The notes: generated by a model from the sequence alone, not told the origin. Positions 1 through 8,789 are shown, numbered from the stretch's first letter. The stretch is 64,000 bases of DNA from [Zimmermannella] bifida NBRC 103089 (GCF_001570925.1 NZ_BCSP01000008.1:24965-88964), one strand, 5' to 3'. Program-made: numbers and translations.

Positions 1-1154
1 TTGATCTCGTGCTGAACCTCAACGAAGATGCCGAACGAGCTGCTCTGCGACTCATCAACCTTGGTGACCACTCCGTCGGCAAGCGAGCCGATCGGGGTGC
101 CCTGACCGGGAGTGAAGTCAATGCCACCGTGGAAGCTCGAAGCACCAGCCGGTGCGTCGCGGTAACCGTAACGGTCAGTGATCGCAACACCCATTGGGAA
201 CGGGTACTGCACATTGGCAGCCATGTCGTTCTTATAGGCGGAGGCGTCAGGAATCTTTACGCCAGTAGCAAGGTTGGCGGCAGCGGCAGTACCGATCGAC
301 TGCACAGCAGTGGTGTCGCCACCACGCTCAGCCTGCGCCTGCACGTCGACCGTGGCAGCTGCATCCACCGAGAACTTCTGGGCGTGTGCTTCAGCTTCGG
401 TACGAAGTACCTCGTTGTCGATTTCGCCATTACCCAGCGCGTTGATTGCTGCGGCCGAACCGGCACCGAGTGCGACGGTTCCAGCAAGCAAGCTCATCGC
501 GACCATCGAGCCACCGAAACGACCGGCGGTGCGGCCGCCACGGCCGCGCAGACGAAGCACCTCAGCGATGCTGTCAGTCGACGAACCTGCCTGGCGAAGG
601 AAAGTCTCTGGGATCTGCGGCTCGTTTGCCGGAGCTGCAGCGACTGCATCCTCAACTGGCTGCTCATCGCTCGCACGTGCAGCCCGAACCTCATCGAGCG
701 AAACAACCTGTGCCAACTGAATTGGCGCGGTGGTCGGGTCAAGCGTGTCAACGACCTGTTCGGCAACCGGCTCAGCTACGACAGTGTCGTGCGAGTCAGC
801 AACGTCGCCAGCGACGGTCATTTCGGGCGCCGCAACAGCTTCCTGTACTGCGAAGCATTCTGGGTTGCTGGCAACTGCTGCCTTGGCGGCAGCTACAGCC
901 TCAGTCTGGAGTCGTTCTTGCTCGGCGCGCGCAGCGGCACGCTCGGCCTCACGGCGCTCACGGCGCGAAAGGAACGTGGGTTCGGCAGGAGCATCCAACT
1001 CTGCAGCCGACGATTCAGTCGACGCAATTGCTTCATCCGCCTGCTTGCGAAGCTCGCTCAACTTGGCTTCGCGTTCTGCAGCACGCTCAAGTTCGCGCAG
1101 TTCACGTCGCGTCAGCGGCTGCTCTGGCAGCGGCTTGTCGGCGTTAGTGATCAT
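1..1154 (-). CDS. M23-family metallopeptidase, membrane-anchored (C-terminus cut by window edge)
   Basis: A reverse-strand frame begins with ATG at 1154, preceded by an AAGGGG ribosome site, and stays open to base 1. The first ~200 residues are charged and Ala/Glu-rich (RREL, RREAERAAAR stretches) and look cytoplasmic. One hydrophobic helix follows (MVAMSLLAGTVALGAGSAAA), then an extracellular linker. The visible end is the start of an M23 (LytM) domain: YPFPMGVAITDRYGYR, then SFHGGIDF, which supplies the first zinc ligands (HxxxD), then TPIGSLADGVV. M23 proteins cut peptidoglycan crosslinks or act as activators of other hydrolases. The second zinc motif (HxH) lies outside the window, so catalytic competence cannot be judged. 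The gene is monocistronic here and transcribed away from the phosphatase gene. Confidence 0.85.
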   Translation of the reverse strand, partial: MITNADKPLPEQPLTRRELRELERAAEREAKLSELRKQADEAIASTESSAAELDAPAEPTFLSRRERREAERAAARAEQERLQTEAVAAAKAAVASNPECFAVQEAVAAPEMTVAGDVADSHDTVVAEPVAEQVVDTLDPTTAPIQLAQVVSLDEVRAARASDEQPVEDAVAAAPANEPQIPETFLRQAGSSTDSIAEVLRLRGRGGRTAGRFGGSMVAMSLLAGTVALGAGSAAAINALGNGEIDNEVLRTEAEAHAQKFSVDAAATVDVQAQAERGGDTTAVQSIGTAAAANLATGVKIPDASAYKNDMAANVQYPFPMGVAITDRYGYRDAPAGASSFHGGIDFTPGQGTPIGSLADGVVTKVDESQSSSFGIFVEVQHEI

Positions 1155-1251
1155 TCGTGGGAACCCCTTGCGTGTTTTTAGGACTCGACAAGAGTAACGA
1201 ATAGATCACGAAAATGACAAGGTTTTGTTACAGATTTATAAAAATCCCTGA

Positions 1252-2136
1252 TCAGACCAGGGTCGGCGCGGTTACCGAACGTAACAACTCGAGGAAATCT
1301 GCGGTGATTTCCGGATGACCACAGACCAGAATACTCCGACCTTCGGCCGCATCCAATTCCATCCCGCACACCGTCGCCCCGGCCTCGCGCGCGACAAGCG
1401 CGCCGGCCGCCCAGTCCCACGGCTTGAGCCCAAACTCGTAGTACACGTCTACGCGGCCCATGGCCACGGCGCACAGGTCGAGCGATGCCGCTCCCATGCG
1501 GCGAACGTCACGCACCGTGCCCGCCATACCCACATAGGTTTGCGCCTGCAGTACGCGCCGATCCGCCTCATAGGCGAAGCCGGTGGCAACGAGCGTGCGC
1601 TCGAGATCGGCCGGTCCCTCACCAATGCGGATAGGCACACCGTTACGCAACGCTCCCCCGCCACGGACGGCGAAAAACTCTTCGCCCGCATCCGGTGAAA
1701 TCACGGCGCCAACCAGGGTGGTGAATGATGCTGGCTCAGCCGCGGGGTCGCCAATGACTGCTGCGATTGAGATCGCGTAGTTCGGAATGCCGTAGAGATA
1801 GTTGACCGTGCCGTCGATTGGGTCGACGACCCAGGTGATGCCCGATTCGGATTCGGTGGCGTCGCTTTCTTCGCCAAAGAATCCGTCTTGCGGGCGGGAT
1901 GCGGCGAGTTCGGCGCGGATGAACGCTTCGGTTTCGCGGTCGGCTTCGGTTACGACGTCGGCAAGGCTCGACTTGGTGTCGGCGATGGCCACGCCTTCGC
2001 GGCGGCGCGTGGAGGCGAGCGCGGCGGCTTCTCGGGCGACGCGCTGGGCGAGCTCGGCGAGCGCCTGCAGCTCGGCTGGCGCGAGGCCGGCAGGAAGATC
2101 GGCGGGACGGTCGTTGGCAGTGAATGCATCAGTCAC
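1252..2136 (-). CDS. Inositol monophosphatase family phosphatase
   Basis: About 294 aa from a GTG start at 2136. The Mg2+-dependent phosphatase signatures are in order: EES (metal ligand Glu), DPIDGTVN (motif with two Asp ligands and the Thr nucleophile activator), and near the C-terminus WDWAAGALVAREAG. The fold removes phosphate from inositol-1-phosphate, histidinol phosphate or related sugar phosphates. In actinobacteria some members are the histidinol phosphatase HisN, so the substrate is not settled by sequence. A longer frame reaching 2244 exists, but TAGGTT lies exactly 7 nt upstream of the GTG, which fits a leaderless transcript and supports 2136. Confidence 0.85.
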   Translation of the reverse strand: MTDAFTANDRPADLPAGLAPAELQALAELAQRVAREAAALASTRRREGVAIADTKSSLADVVTEADRETEAFIRAELAASRPQDGFFGEESDATESESGITWVVDPIDGTVNYLYGIPNYAISIAAVIGDPAAEPASFTTLVGAVISPDAGEEFFAVRGGGALRNGVPIRIGEGPADLERTLVATGFAYEADRRVLQAQTYVGMAGTVRDVRRMGAASLDLCAVAMGRVDVYYEFGLKPWDWAAGALVAREAGATVCGMELDAAEGRSILVCGHPEITADFLELLRSVTAPTLV

Positions 2137-2143
2137 GTTCGTG

Positions 2144-2149
2144 AACCTA
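2144..2149 (-). promoter_or_regulatory. -10 hexamer of the inositol monophosphatase gene (leaderless)
   Basis: TAGGTT on the reverse strand, 7 nt before the GTG start, so transcription would begin at or next to the start codon. Confidence 0.5.
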
Positions 2150-2312
2150 GCAAGCCGAAGCAACGTGGATGCATCCGCGCATGCTGTGGGTGATATCGCG
2201 GCGAGAACCGGGCGGTGGCGGGGTTCGCGAACATGGCAATACAAGAAGGTGGCGCGCGACGGGTTTTTTCATGTAAGCTTGGCCGGTGCGCTACGAGCGA
2301 TCGTAGTTATCT

Positions 2313-2397
2313 GGCAAGTTGCCCGAGCGGCCAAAGGGATCTGACTGTAAATCAGACGGCTCAGCCTTCAGAGGTTCGAATCCTCTACTTGCCACCA
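2313..2397 (+). tRNA. tRNA-Tyr (GTA)
   Basis: Acceptor strands GGCAAGT (2313-2319) and ACTTGCC (2387-2393) pair perfectly, followed by ACCA (2394-2397), so CCA is encoded. The anticodon arm is CTGACTGTAAATCAG with a GTA anticodon. A long variable arm (class II, as expected for bacterial tRNA-Tyr) and a T arm GAGGTTCGAATCCTC follow. An intrinsic terminator begins 3 nt after the tRNA end. Confidence 0.97.
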
Positions 2398-2399
2398 TA

Positions 2400-2443
2400 T
2401 GAATCACGGGATCCGGCAAAGTCGGGTCCCGTGATTCATTTTT
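2400..2443 (+). terminator. Intrinsic terminator of tRNA-Tyr
   Basis: A perfect 12-bp stem (TGAATCACGGGA at 2400-2411 with TCCCGTGATTCA at 2427-2438) is followed by five T. Confidence 0.9.
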
Positions 2444-2527
2444 GTTGCAGTGGATGAGAACCTCTTGGGCCCCTGCCGGCGGAGGCTCCGACCGCTTCGT
2501 AGGAGCGGGTGGAGTGCCGGTAGGGAG

Positions 2528-2596
2528 TCGAATCCTCTACTTGCCACCATATGAACTGCGGGGATCCGGCGAAGTCGGGTCCCCGCAGTTCATTTT
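2528..2596 (+). repeat. Duplicated tRNA-Tyr 3' end plus second terminator
   Basis: Bases 2528-2555 are identical (28/28) to 2376-2403, the T-arm/acceptor/CCA end of tRNA-Tyr and the bases after it, displaced by 152 bp. As in the true tRNA, a hairpin follows at once: TGAACTGCGGGGA (2552-2564) with TCCCCGCAGTTCA (2580-2592) and a short T run. Its sequence differs from the first terminator in the stem, but the loop is nearly the same. The preceding bases (2444-2527) do not fold as a tRNA. This is either a local duplication of the tRNA tail or an att-like scar left by an element that used the tRNA-Tyr 3' end. Confidence 0.85.
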
Positions 2597-2618
2597 GTTG
2601 GGAAAGCGGAACCTGCTG

Positions 2619-2690
2619 GAAATTTGTTGCAAATACGCGGCGGCAACCTCATATAGAGCTCGGTGGGCCGTATTTGCAACAGAATTCCGG
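2619..2690 (+). repeat. Palindromic intergenic repeat, family A copy 1
   Basis: A 72-bp unit with a perfect 13-bp inverted repeat, TGTTGCAAATACG (2625-2637) and CGTATTTGCAACA (2669-2681), and CATAT at its centre. It is about 82% identical to the unit at 2837-2908. Confidence 0.75.
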
Positions 2691-2715
2691 CCCTTCTCCC
2701 AGAACACCGGAAACA

Positions 2716-2776
2716 TTTGTTGCCTGAGAGCGGGGCTATCTACATATTTGCTTCGTAGGCCCTGTGTGGCAACAAA
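2716..2776 (+). repeat. Palindromic intergenic repeat, family A copy 2
   Basis: Bounded by TTTGTTGCC (2716-2724) and GGCAACAAA (2768-2776), with CATAT in the middle. The inside matches, in reverse orientation, the element at 20412-20472, about 50 of 60 positions by hand alignment. Confidence 0.8.
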
Positions 2777-2836
2777 TTTTGCCGCTACCCCGCCGGACTC
2801 GCCCACTGGCCCACCCGACTCGGCCGCATGCCGTTA

Positions 2837-2908
2837 GAAATTTGTTGCAGATACGTGGCGGCAAGCCGATATGGAGCTTGCTTGACCGTATGTGCAACAG
2901 TTTTCCGG
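2837..2908 (+). repeat. Palindromic intergenic repeat, family A copy 3
   Basis: A second copy of the 2619-2690 type. Arms are TGTTGCAGATACG (2843-2855) and CGTATGTGCAACA (2887-2899), with one mismatch and GATAT in the centre. It ends just short of the ZIP gene stop. Together the three copies fill most of the gene-free stretch 2597-2919. Confidence 0.75.
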
Positions 2909-2919
2909 GCGCCCCGGCA

Positions 2920-3798
2920 CTACCCCATCATCACCAGGCTCGCGCCCATCACGGCCATGCCACCGACCATGCCGTACACGGCCAAGTGGTGCTCACCGTG
3001 CTTCTCGGCCGCAGGCAGCAGCTCGTCGAGTGACACGAACACCATGATGCCGGCGATCGCCGCGAATACGGCACCCATCAGTGCATCCGACAAGAACGGC
3101 TGCAGCAGCAAGAAGCCGGCAACCGCACCAACCGGCTCCGCCACGCCAGACAGCGTCGCCCACCAAAACGCCTTCGCGCGCGACTTCGATGCCTGGTAGA
3201 TCGGCACCGCCACCGCGAGCCCCTCGGGCACATTGTGAATCGCAATCGCAATCGCCACCGGCAGCGCAATCTCGGGCTGCTGCAGCCCCGCAATCAGCGT
3301 CGCGAAACCCTCCGGAAAATTGTGCAGCGCCAGCGCGCCAGCTGTGAAGAACCCGGTACGCAACAGTGCGTGCTTGCGGTGCTCAGGATGCGCATCCATC
3401 TCGACGGGTTCGTGCGGGTTCACCGCTTCGGGCACCATTCGGTCGATCACCGCGATCACCAAAATCCCGGCAAGAAACGCGCCGAGCATCGCCCAGCCGC
3501 CACCGGATTCACCGAACTCGGCAACCAGCGACTCCTGCCCCGCAGGCAGCAGTTCGAACAGCGAAACGTAGAGCATCACGCCCGCCGAGAACCCGAGGCC
3601 GAGCGAGAGCATCCGCCGCGAGTCGCCCCGACCGAGCACGCCGATCGCGCCACCCACCGACGTGGCCAGACCGGCGAGCACCGTCAGCAATAGGGCCGGG
3701 AAAAATCCCTCCACAAACCACCAAGCTCTCTCACGATTCCGCGCATCCCGCAGCCGGTGCATCCGCACACGGCCAGGTTGTTCAACGGATGCGGTCAC
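2920..3798 (-). CDS. ZIP family metal transporter
   Basis: 292 aa, polytopic, about eight hydrophobic segments. It carries the two paired ZIP metal-binding motifs in the core helices: HNFPEG (TM4) and HNVPEG (TM5). The loop before TM4 is His-rich (NPHEP, HPEHRKHA), as in ZupT-like transporters. These proteins import divalent cations, usually Zn2+ with a broad range (Fe, Mn, Co). The GTG at 3798 gives the longest sensible frame; an ATG twelve codons in (MHRLRDARN) is an alternative. It is divergent from yajQ, sharing a ~50-bp intergenic region. No metal-regulator site was recognised. Confidence 0.85.
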   Translation of the reverse strand: MTASVEQPGRVRMHRLRDARNRERAWWFVEGFFPALLLTVLAGLATSVGGAIGVLGRGDSRRMLSLGLGFSAGVMLYVSLFELLPAGQESLVAEFGESGGGWAMLGAFLAGILVIAVIDRMVPEAVNPHEPVEMDAHPEHRKHALLRTGFFTAGALALHNFPEGFATLIAGLQQPEIALPVAIAIAIHNVPEGLAVAVPIYQASKSRAKAFWWATLSGVAEPVGAVAGFLLLQPFLSDALMGAVFAAIAGIMVFVSLDELLPAAEKHGEHHLAVYGMVGGMAVMGASLVMMG

Positions 3799-3835
3799 TC
3801 ACGATCGCGCGCACGTTCACGCATCCCGTGACGGC

Positions 3836-3841
3836 TACGAT
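3836..3841 (+). promoter_or_regulatory. -10 hexamer of yajQ (leaderless)
   Basis: TACGAT lies exactly 6 nt before the ATG at 3848; there is no Shine-Dalgarno sequence in between. Confidence 0.55.
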
Positions 3842-3847
3842 AGCAGC

Positions 3848-4336
3848 ATGGCTGATTCTTCGTTTGACGTAGTAAGCAAGGTAGACCACATGGAAGCCGC
3901 GAACGCGGCCAACCAGGCAACAAAGGAAATCGCACAACGGTACGACTTCCGCGACACCGGTGCATCCCTCGAACTCAGCGGCAGCACCTTCAAGATGAGC
4001 GCGAACAGTGAAGATCGCGTGCTGGCAGTACTCGACGTGCTGCAGACCAAGCTCATCAAGCGCGGTATCTCGCTGAAGTCCCTCGAAACCGGCGACGCCT
4101 ACCCATCGGGCAAGGAGTTCCGTCTCGAAGCGACGCTGAAGGAAGGCATTGACCAGGCCAACGCAAAGAAGCTCTCGAAACTGATCCGCGATGAGGCACC
4201 GAAGTCGGTCAAGTCGCAGATTCAGGGCGACGAGCTGCGCGTCTCGTCGAAGAGCCGTGACGACCTGCAGGCGACGATCCAACTGCTCAAGGGCGCTGAC
4301 GTCGAACTCGACCTGCAGTTCATCAACTTCCGCTAA
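3848..4336 (+). CDS. yajQ: YajQ family nucleotide-binding protein
   Basis: 162 aa, the usual family length. The N-terminus MADSSFDVVSKVDHMEAANA and the later GDELRVSSKSRDDLQATIQLLKG and LQFINFR ending are family hallmarks (two similar alpha/beta domains). Members bind nucleic acid or nucleotides, and some from Gram-negatives bind c-di-GMP; the role in actinobacteria is not established. The start at 3848 is chosen over upstream in-frame codons because of the homologous N-terminus and the -10 hexamer 6 nt upstream. It is followed 24 nt later by the cardiolipin synthase gene on the same strand. Confidence 0.9.
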   Translation: MADSSFDVVSKVDHMEAANAANQATKEIAQRYDFRDTGASLELSGSTFKMSANSEDRVLAVLDVLQTKLIKRGISLKSLETGDAYPSGKEFRLEATLKEGIDQANAKKLSKLIRDEAPKSVKSQIQGDELRVSSKSRDDLQATIQLLKGADVELDLQFINFR

Positions 4337-4360
4337 CCGCTTCCACGCTTACCAACACTC

Positions 4361-5965
4361 GTGACCGAACTGTCGCTGTACGCTGCCGCGCCCGCACTGG
4401 CGCAACCTTGGCTGCAGCTGCAGTTCGGTCCGTTTTCGTTGGGGACGGTCACCGAGTCCTCGTGGGTGGTGCTGCTGCTCGGTGGCATCAACCTGGTGAT
4501 CGTCATCGCCTTCGCGTTCACGATCGGCAACAATCGTCGGCCCACCACTGCCGTCGCCTGGCTGCTCGCGATCACGCTCATCCCGTATGTCGGGTTGCTG
4601 TTCTTCTTGATGTTTGGTTCGAACCGGCTGCCCAAGAACCGCCGCGCCAAACAGGCCCGATTCGACAGCATCATCCGTGAGGTGATGGAGGAACTCGAGT
4701 CGGCCGGCCAGTTCGCACCGGTGGACGGCCGGTTCAAACGCACCTCGCGGCTGGCGCGGGCGCTGACGGCTATTCCGCACCTGCCCGGGAACCGCATCCA
4801 GATTCACACCGACTACGACGCGACGCTGCGCGCCATGGCCGCCGAGATCGACACCGCCGACCAATACGTGCACGTGCTGTTCTATGCCATTGGTTACGAC
4901 GACGCCACGCGCGAGTTCTTCGATGCGCTCGAGCGTGCGCAGGCGCGCGGGGTGCGCGTGCGGTTGTTGTATGACCAGGTGGGTACATTCCGGTACCCCG
5001 GGTATCGCAAGATGAAGCGTCGGCTCAACGAAGCGGGCGTCGAGTGGCACCGGCTGTATTCGATTTGGCCGTGGCAAGGCGGATGGCAGCGGGTCGACCT
5101 GCGCAACCACCGCAAGCTCGTCGTCGTTGATGGTCGTGTGGCGTGGATGGGGTCGCAGAACCTGATCGAGCGCGGATACCACCGCGGGCGCGCCCGGTAC
5201 GGTAGCCGCGACCAGCAGTGGCAAGACCTAATGGTGCGGTTGGATGGACCGATCGCGCTTGGTGTGGATGGCGTGTTCCGCTCAGATTGGTTTGCTGAAA
5301 CCGATGTGATTCCCGATGACGGCCCCAATCCCAGCGCCGATCTGCTCAATACCGAGCCGGACCTCGACATCGCCCCGCCCCAGGACGCGGCAAACACCGG
5401 TGCAACCGAAGATCTCTACGATTGCCAGCTCATCCCATCCGGCCCCGGTTACGAGCACGAGAACAACCTGCGCATTTTTACGCAACTGCTCTACCAGGCA
5501 CGCAATCGCGTGGTGATTACCTCGCCGTATTTCGTGCCCGATGACTCAATGCTCTACGCCATAACCACGGCGGTGCAGCGCGGTGTTTCGGTCGACCTGC
5601 ACGTCTCGGAACAGGGCGACCAATTCTTTACGCACCACGCGCAGCAGTCGTACTACGAGCAGCTCTTGCGCGCGGGTGTGCGCATTTGGTTGTACGAGCA
5701 GCCGTTTGTGCTGCACTCGAAGACGATGACGGTCGACGACGGGGTGACGCTGGTCGGCTCGAGCAATATGGACATGCGCTCGTTCACGCTGAACGCCGAG
5801 ATGATGCTGATGGTTTACGGGCGCGAGTTCACTGAGCGGATGCGCCACGTCGAGGAGTCGTACCGGGCACGGTCAACCGAGCTCTCGCTCGTGGATTGGA
5901 TGTCGCGCCCTCGCTGGCGGTTCTGGCTCGACGACCTTTGCCGATTGACGTCGGTCGTGCAGTAG
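4361..5965 (+). CDS. cls: Cardiolipin synthase (phospholipase D superfamily)
   Basis: 534 aa. Two N-terminal membrane helices (PLDc_N type; VVLLLGGINLVIVIAFAFTI and VAWLLAITLIPYVGLLFFLM) precede two phospholipase D domains. Both HKD motifs are intact: HRKLVVVDGRVAWMGSQN and HSKTMTVDDGVTLVGSSN. Cls condenses phosphatidylglycerol (bacterial type) to cardiolipin at the inner membrane leaflet. The assigned start is GTG at 4361; neither a clear ribosome site nor a -10 hexamer supports it, so the first few residues are uncertain. The gene converges with the reductase gene, with a hairpin between them. Confidence 0.9.
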   Translation: MTELSLYAAAPALAQPWLQLQFGPFSLGTVTESSWVVLLLGGINLVIVIAFAFTIGNNRRPTTAVAWLLAITLIPYVGLLFFLMFGSNRLPKNRRAKQARFDSIIREVMEELESAGQFAPVDGRFKRTSRLARALTAIPHLPGNRIQIHTDYDATLRAMAAEIDTADQYVHVLFYAIGYDDATREFFDALERAQARGVRVRLLYDQVGTFRYPGYRKMKRRLNEAGVEWHRLYSIWPWQGGWQRVDLRNHRKLVVVDGRVAWMGSQNLIERGYHRGRARYGSRDQQWQDLMVRLDGPIALGVDGVFRSDWFAETDVIPDDGPNPSADLLNTEPDLDIAPPQDAANTGATEDLYDCQLIPSGPGYEHENNLRIFTQLLYQARNRVVITSPYFVPDDSMLYAITTAVQRGVSVDLHVSEQGDQFFTHHAQQSYYEQLLRAGVRIWLYEQPFVLHSKTMTVDDGVTLVGSSNMDMRSFTLNAEMMLMVYGREFTERMRHVEESYRARSTELSLVDWMSRPRWRFWLDDLCRLTSVVQ

Positions 5966-6100
5966 GCAAACGACGGCGCGTGCCGTCACTCATCAATTTC
6001 GCCAAATCCGGCCAGATCGCAGCCAAAAACGCCCCAAATGATGAGCCGGAGCACGCCAATGCCACCTAACCTCACGCAGCAGGCAAGCCCAGCAACGCAA

Positions 6101-6136
6101 AACGCTGCCACCCGCAACGAAGCAGGTGGCAGCGTT
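6101..6136. terminator. Bidirectional hairpin between cls and the FprA-type reductase
   Basis: A perfect 12-bp stem, AACGCTGCCACC (6101-6112) with GGTGGCAGCGTT (6125-6136), lies between convergent genes. On the reverse strand a short T run follows. The rest of 5966-6182 shows nothing recognisable. Confidence 0.75.
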
Positions 6137-6182
6137 CAACAACAGGCAGCAGCACAACTCAGCAGCAGCGCCGCCAAGCAGG

Positions 6183-7544
6183 TTATTCGCCGCGCGAGAT
6201 CCGCAGCATTTCTTCGCGGTCCACAACCTTGATACGTTCGCGGCCCTCGGCAGCACCGAGCGCGCGCTCGTGCTCGTCGAGGCGGTGCCAGCCGTCGAGG
6301 TCGGTGTAGCGAACGCCACGGGCGTCAAGCAGCGACACAATGGCAGCGTCATCGGTCACTTCCGGCGTCCACCAGGTCGATTCCTCGGCGAGGATCTGTT
6401 CAACCGTCTCGCGCGCATCCGACTTCGTTGCACCAATCAGACCAACCGGACCACGCTTGATCCAACCGGTCGCGTACATGCCACCGGCACGCGAGCCGTC
6501 AGCATCAACAACGGCGCCGGCCTCGTTCGGAATCACACCGCGTTCGGCGTCGAACGGCACATCGGTCAGCGGCGAACCGAAGTAACCAACGGCACGGTAC
6601 AGCTGGCCAATCGCAATTTCGCGCGTTTCATCGGTGTCGCGCACGCCACCGTCGCCAGTCGGCTCGGTGCGCACGATGCGCAGGGCCGAGACAGCACCGG
6701 ACTCGTCGGTGAGAACTTCGTCGGGGCGAGCGTAGAAGTGCAGGTGGATGCGACGCGGCTGTTCGAGCGCATCCTGCGACTCGCGCCACTTGTTCAGGAT
6801 GCGGCTGATCACGAGAATCTGCTTGTTCGTCTTGGCAGCTTCATCGGTTGCGGGGTCACGGTCGAAGTCTTCTTCGGCAACGACGATGTCGACGCCCGGG
6901 ACTTCGCCGAGCTCGCGCAGCTCGAGCGGCGTGAACTTGACCTGCAGCGGTCCGCGACGGCCGAATACGTGCACGTCGGTAACCTTCGAGGCGCGCAGGC
7001 CCTCGTAGACGTTGGCAGGAATCTCGGTGGGCAGCATGTCGTCGGCGTCCTTGGCGAGGACACGGGCGACGTCGAGCGCCACGTTACCGTTACCGATAAC
7101 GGCGACCGACGACTGATCCAGTGGCCAGGTGCGCGGCACATCCGGGTGGCCGTCGTACCAGTTGACGAAGTCGGCGGCACCAAACGAGTTCTTGGCATCG
7201 ATTCCAGGAATCGCGAGCGGCGCATCGTAGAACGCGCCGGTGGCGAAGATCACCACGTTGTAGTGGCGACGCAGGTCTTCGAGCGTGATGTCGGTACCGA
7301 AATTGACGTTCCCGAAGATGCGGATGCGGCCGGTGTCGAGCACGTCGCGCAGGGCACCGATGACGCCCTTGATGCGTGGGTGGTCCGGGGCCACGCCGTA
7401 GCGGACGAGACCGTACGGTGCGGGCAGACGGTCGAAGAGGTCGATGGCAACCTCGTGGATGCCTTCGGCCTCTTTACAGAGAATGTCCGAGGCGTAAATA
7501 CCGGCGGGACCGGCGCCAACTACTGCAACGCGAAGCTGCGACAT
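6183..7544 (-). CDS. fprA: Ferredoxin/adrenodoxin-type NADP+ reductase (FprA-like)
   Basis: 453 aa. The N-terminal FAD dinucleotide fold (RVAVVGAGPAGIYASDIL) is followed by YGLVRYGVAPDHPRIKGV, the NADP site SVAVIGNGNVALDVARVLA, and the C-terminal YATGWIKRGPVGLIGATKSDA. This is the pattern of the mycobacterial FprA/adrenodoxin reductase family, which moves electrons between NADPH and ferredoxins. Length matches the family (about 450). The ATG start has a TGAGGAAA ribosome site. It is monocistronic, and no ferredoxin gene is adjacent. Confidence 0.92.
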   Translation of the reverse strand: MSQLRVAVVGAGPAGIYASDILCKEAEGIHEVAIDLFDRLPAPYGLVRYGVAPDHPRIKGVIGALRDVLDTGRIRIFGNVNFGTDITLEDLRRHYNVVIFATGAFYDAPLAIPGIDAKNSFGAADFVNWYDGHPDVPRTWPLDQSSVAVIGNGNVALDVARVLAKDADDMLPTEIPANVYEGLRASKVTDVHVFGRRGPLQVKFTPLELRELGEVPGVDIVVAEEDFDRDPATDEAAKTNKQILVISRILNKWRESQDALEQPRRIHLHFYARPDEVLTDESGAVSALRIVRTEPTGDGGVRDTDETREIAIGQLYRAVGYFGSPLTDVPFDAERGVIPNEAGAVVDADGSRAGGMYATGWIKRGPVGLIGATKSDARETVEQILAEESTWWTPEVTDDAAIVSLLDARGVRYTDLDGWHRLDEHERALGAAEGRERIKVVDREEMLRISRGE

Positions 7545-7670
7545 GTTTCCTCATTTCATCAAGACATCCGGCCGTCGCACCTATTGTTTCAACCAGGCGA
7601 CCGGGAAACTATCCGGGTTTTCAGGTTTGGTGGGGGCGGTTCACCACGGCAGGCGGCGACCGCCAGCAAC

Positions 7671-8789
7671 TTAGGCGTTGCGCTCGACGAGCCGTCGGGC
7701 AAATTCCTGCAGCGCCGTTTTCACAACACCTTCGGGCAGCACATCAAGCGCGGCAACGGCGCGATCCACGTATTCGTGTGCGGTCTTGAGCGTTTCGCTC
7801 GTGACCTCGTGGGCGCGCAGTTCCGCAATGATCGCGTCGACTTCTGCCGGGTCGACGTCGTTCTGCGGTCCGGGGATCGCCAGGCGCGGGTCGTGCAGCC
7901 CGGCGCTCGTGTCGGCCACGCGGGTACGGATGCGGTCGAGTAGGTCGGCGGCATCGGTATCGCCGGCTTCGGCTCGCTGTTGCAGCAGCAGCACCGGCAG
8001 CGTCTCAACACCGGCACGCAGGTCGGTACCGGCGAGCTTGCCGGTGGCTTCGTGGTCTGGTGAGAGGTCGATGACGTCATCGGCGATCTGGAACGCGATA
8101 CCGACGGACTCACCGAACTCGCGCACGGCCGCACGGTACTCGACCGGTGCATCCGAGAGCATGACACCAAATTCGGTAGCCGCAGCGATAAGCGAACCGG
8201 TCTTGTCGGCAAGTACCCGCAGGTAGTGCTCGATGCGGTCTTCGCCCTCGCGCGGTCCGATAGTTTCATTGAGCTGACCGAGCACGAGGCGTTCAAACAC
8301 TTCGGCCTGCAGGCGAATCGCGTCGGCGCCGAGTTCTGAGAACACGCGGGATGCGCGCGCGAACAGCAGGTCACCGGCAAGGATCGCCGTCGAGTTGCTC
8401 CAGCGCAGGTGGGCCGCGGTGACCCCGCGACGCAACTCGGCCTCATCCATGACGTCATCGTGGTAGAGCGAAGCAAGGTGGGTAATTTCCACGGCTGCGG
8501 CGGCACGGTCAAGCTGTTCGCTGACCGGGTTCGGTCCGAGCTGCGCGGCCAAGAGCACCAGCATCGGGCGCAGGCGCTTGCCGCCGGCGTTCAGCAGGTA
8601 GGTGGTGGTGACGTCGGCGATGTCATCGGCGAACTGCACCTCGTTCTTGAGCACGACCTCAATGCGCTCGAGTCCCTCGTCGAGCGTGGCCTTAAGGCGG
8701 CGCTCGGCGGGGCGCGCAAACAGCTTCTTCGCAAAACCGGCGCCGACGGTCCCGTGTGCGGGACGTCGTGCGGACTTAGCAGGGTGCAA
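7671..8789 (-). CDS. Polyprenyl (long-chain isoprenyl) diphosphate synthase
   Basis: 372 aa. First Asp-rich motif YHDDVMDEAELRRG, second FQIADDVIDLSPDHEATGK, and the substrate loop NAGGKRLRPMLVLLAAQLG; these are the conserved Mg2+/diphosphate sites of trans-prenyltransferases. The position beside menG and menF suggests it makes the menaquinone side chain. The TTG start at 8789 is supported by GGAG 8 nt upstream. About 30 extra basic N-terminal residues precede the usual fold start. It is downstream of menG on the same strand (74-nt gap), so the two may be co-transcribed. Confidence 0.9.
   Translation of the reverse strand: MHPAKSARRPAHGTVGAGFAKKLFARPAERRLKATLDEGLERIEVVLKNEVQFADDIADVTTTYLLNAGGKRLRPMLVLLAAQLGPNPVSEQLDRAAAAVEITHLASLYHDDVMDEAELRRGVTAAHLRWSNSTAILAGDLLFARASRVFSELGADAIRLQAEVFERLVLGQLNETIGPREGEDRIEHYLRVLADKTGSLIAAATEFGVMLSDAPVEYRAAVREFGESVGIAFQIADDVIDLSPDHEATGKLAGTDLRAGVETLPVLLLQQRAEAGDTDAADLLDRIRTRVADTSAGLHDPRLAIPGPQNDVDPAEVDAIIAELRAHEVTSETLKTAHEYVDRAVAALDVLPEGVVKTALQEFARRLVERNA

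Noticed and set aside
1155..1251. c-di-AMP (ydaO) riboswitch before the M23 peptidase gene, as found for some actinobacterial cell-wall hydrolases
   Set aside because: Only about 95 nt of intergenic DNA is available and the conserved ydaO core is not seen.
2444..2551. Second tRNA gene ending at the duplicated acceptor sequence
   Set aside because: No matching 5' acceptor strand, D arm or anticodon arm can be drawn upstream; only the 3' tail is duplicated.
6126..7943. 605-codon open frame on the + strand
   Set aside because: It is antisense to the FprA-type reductase and polyprenyl synthase genes. High GC third positions keep this frame open, and its translation shows no family features.
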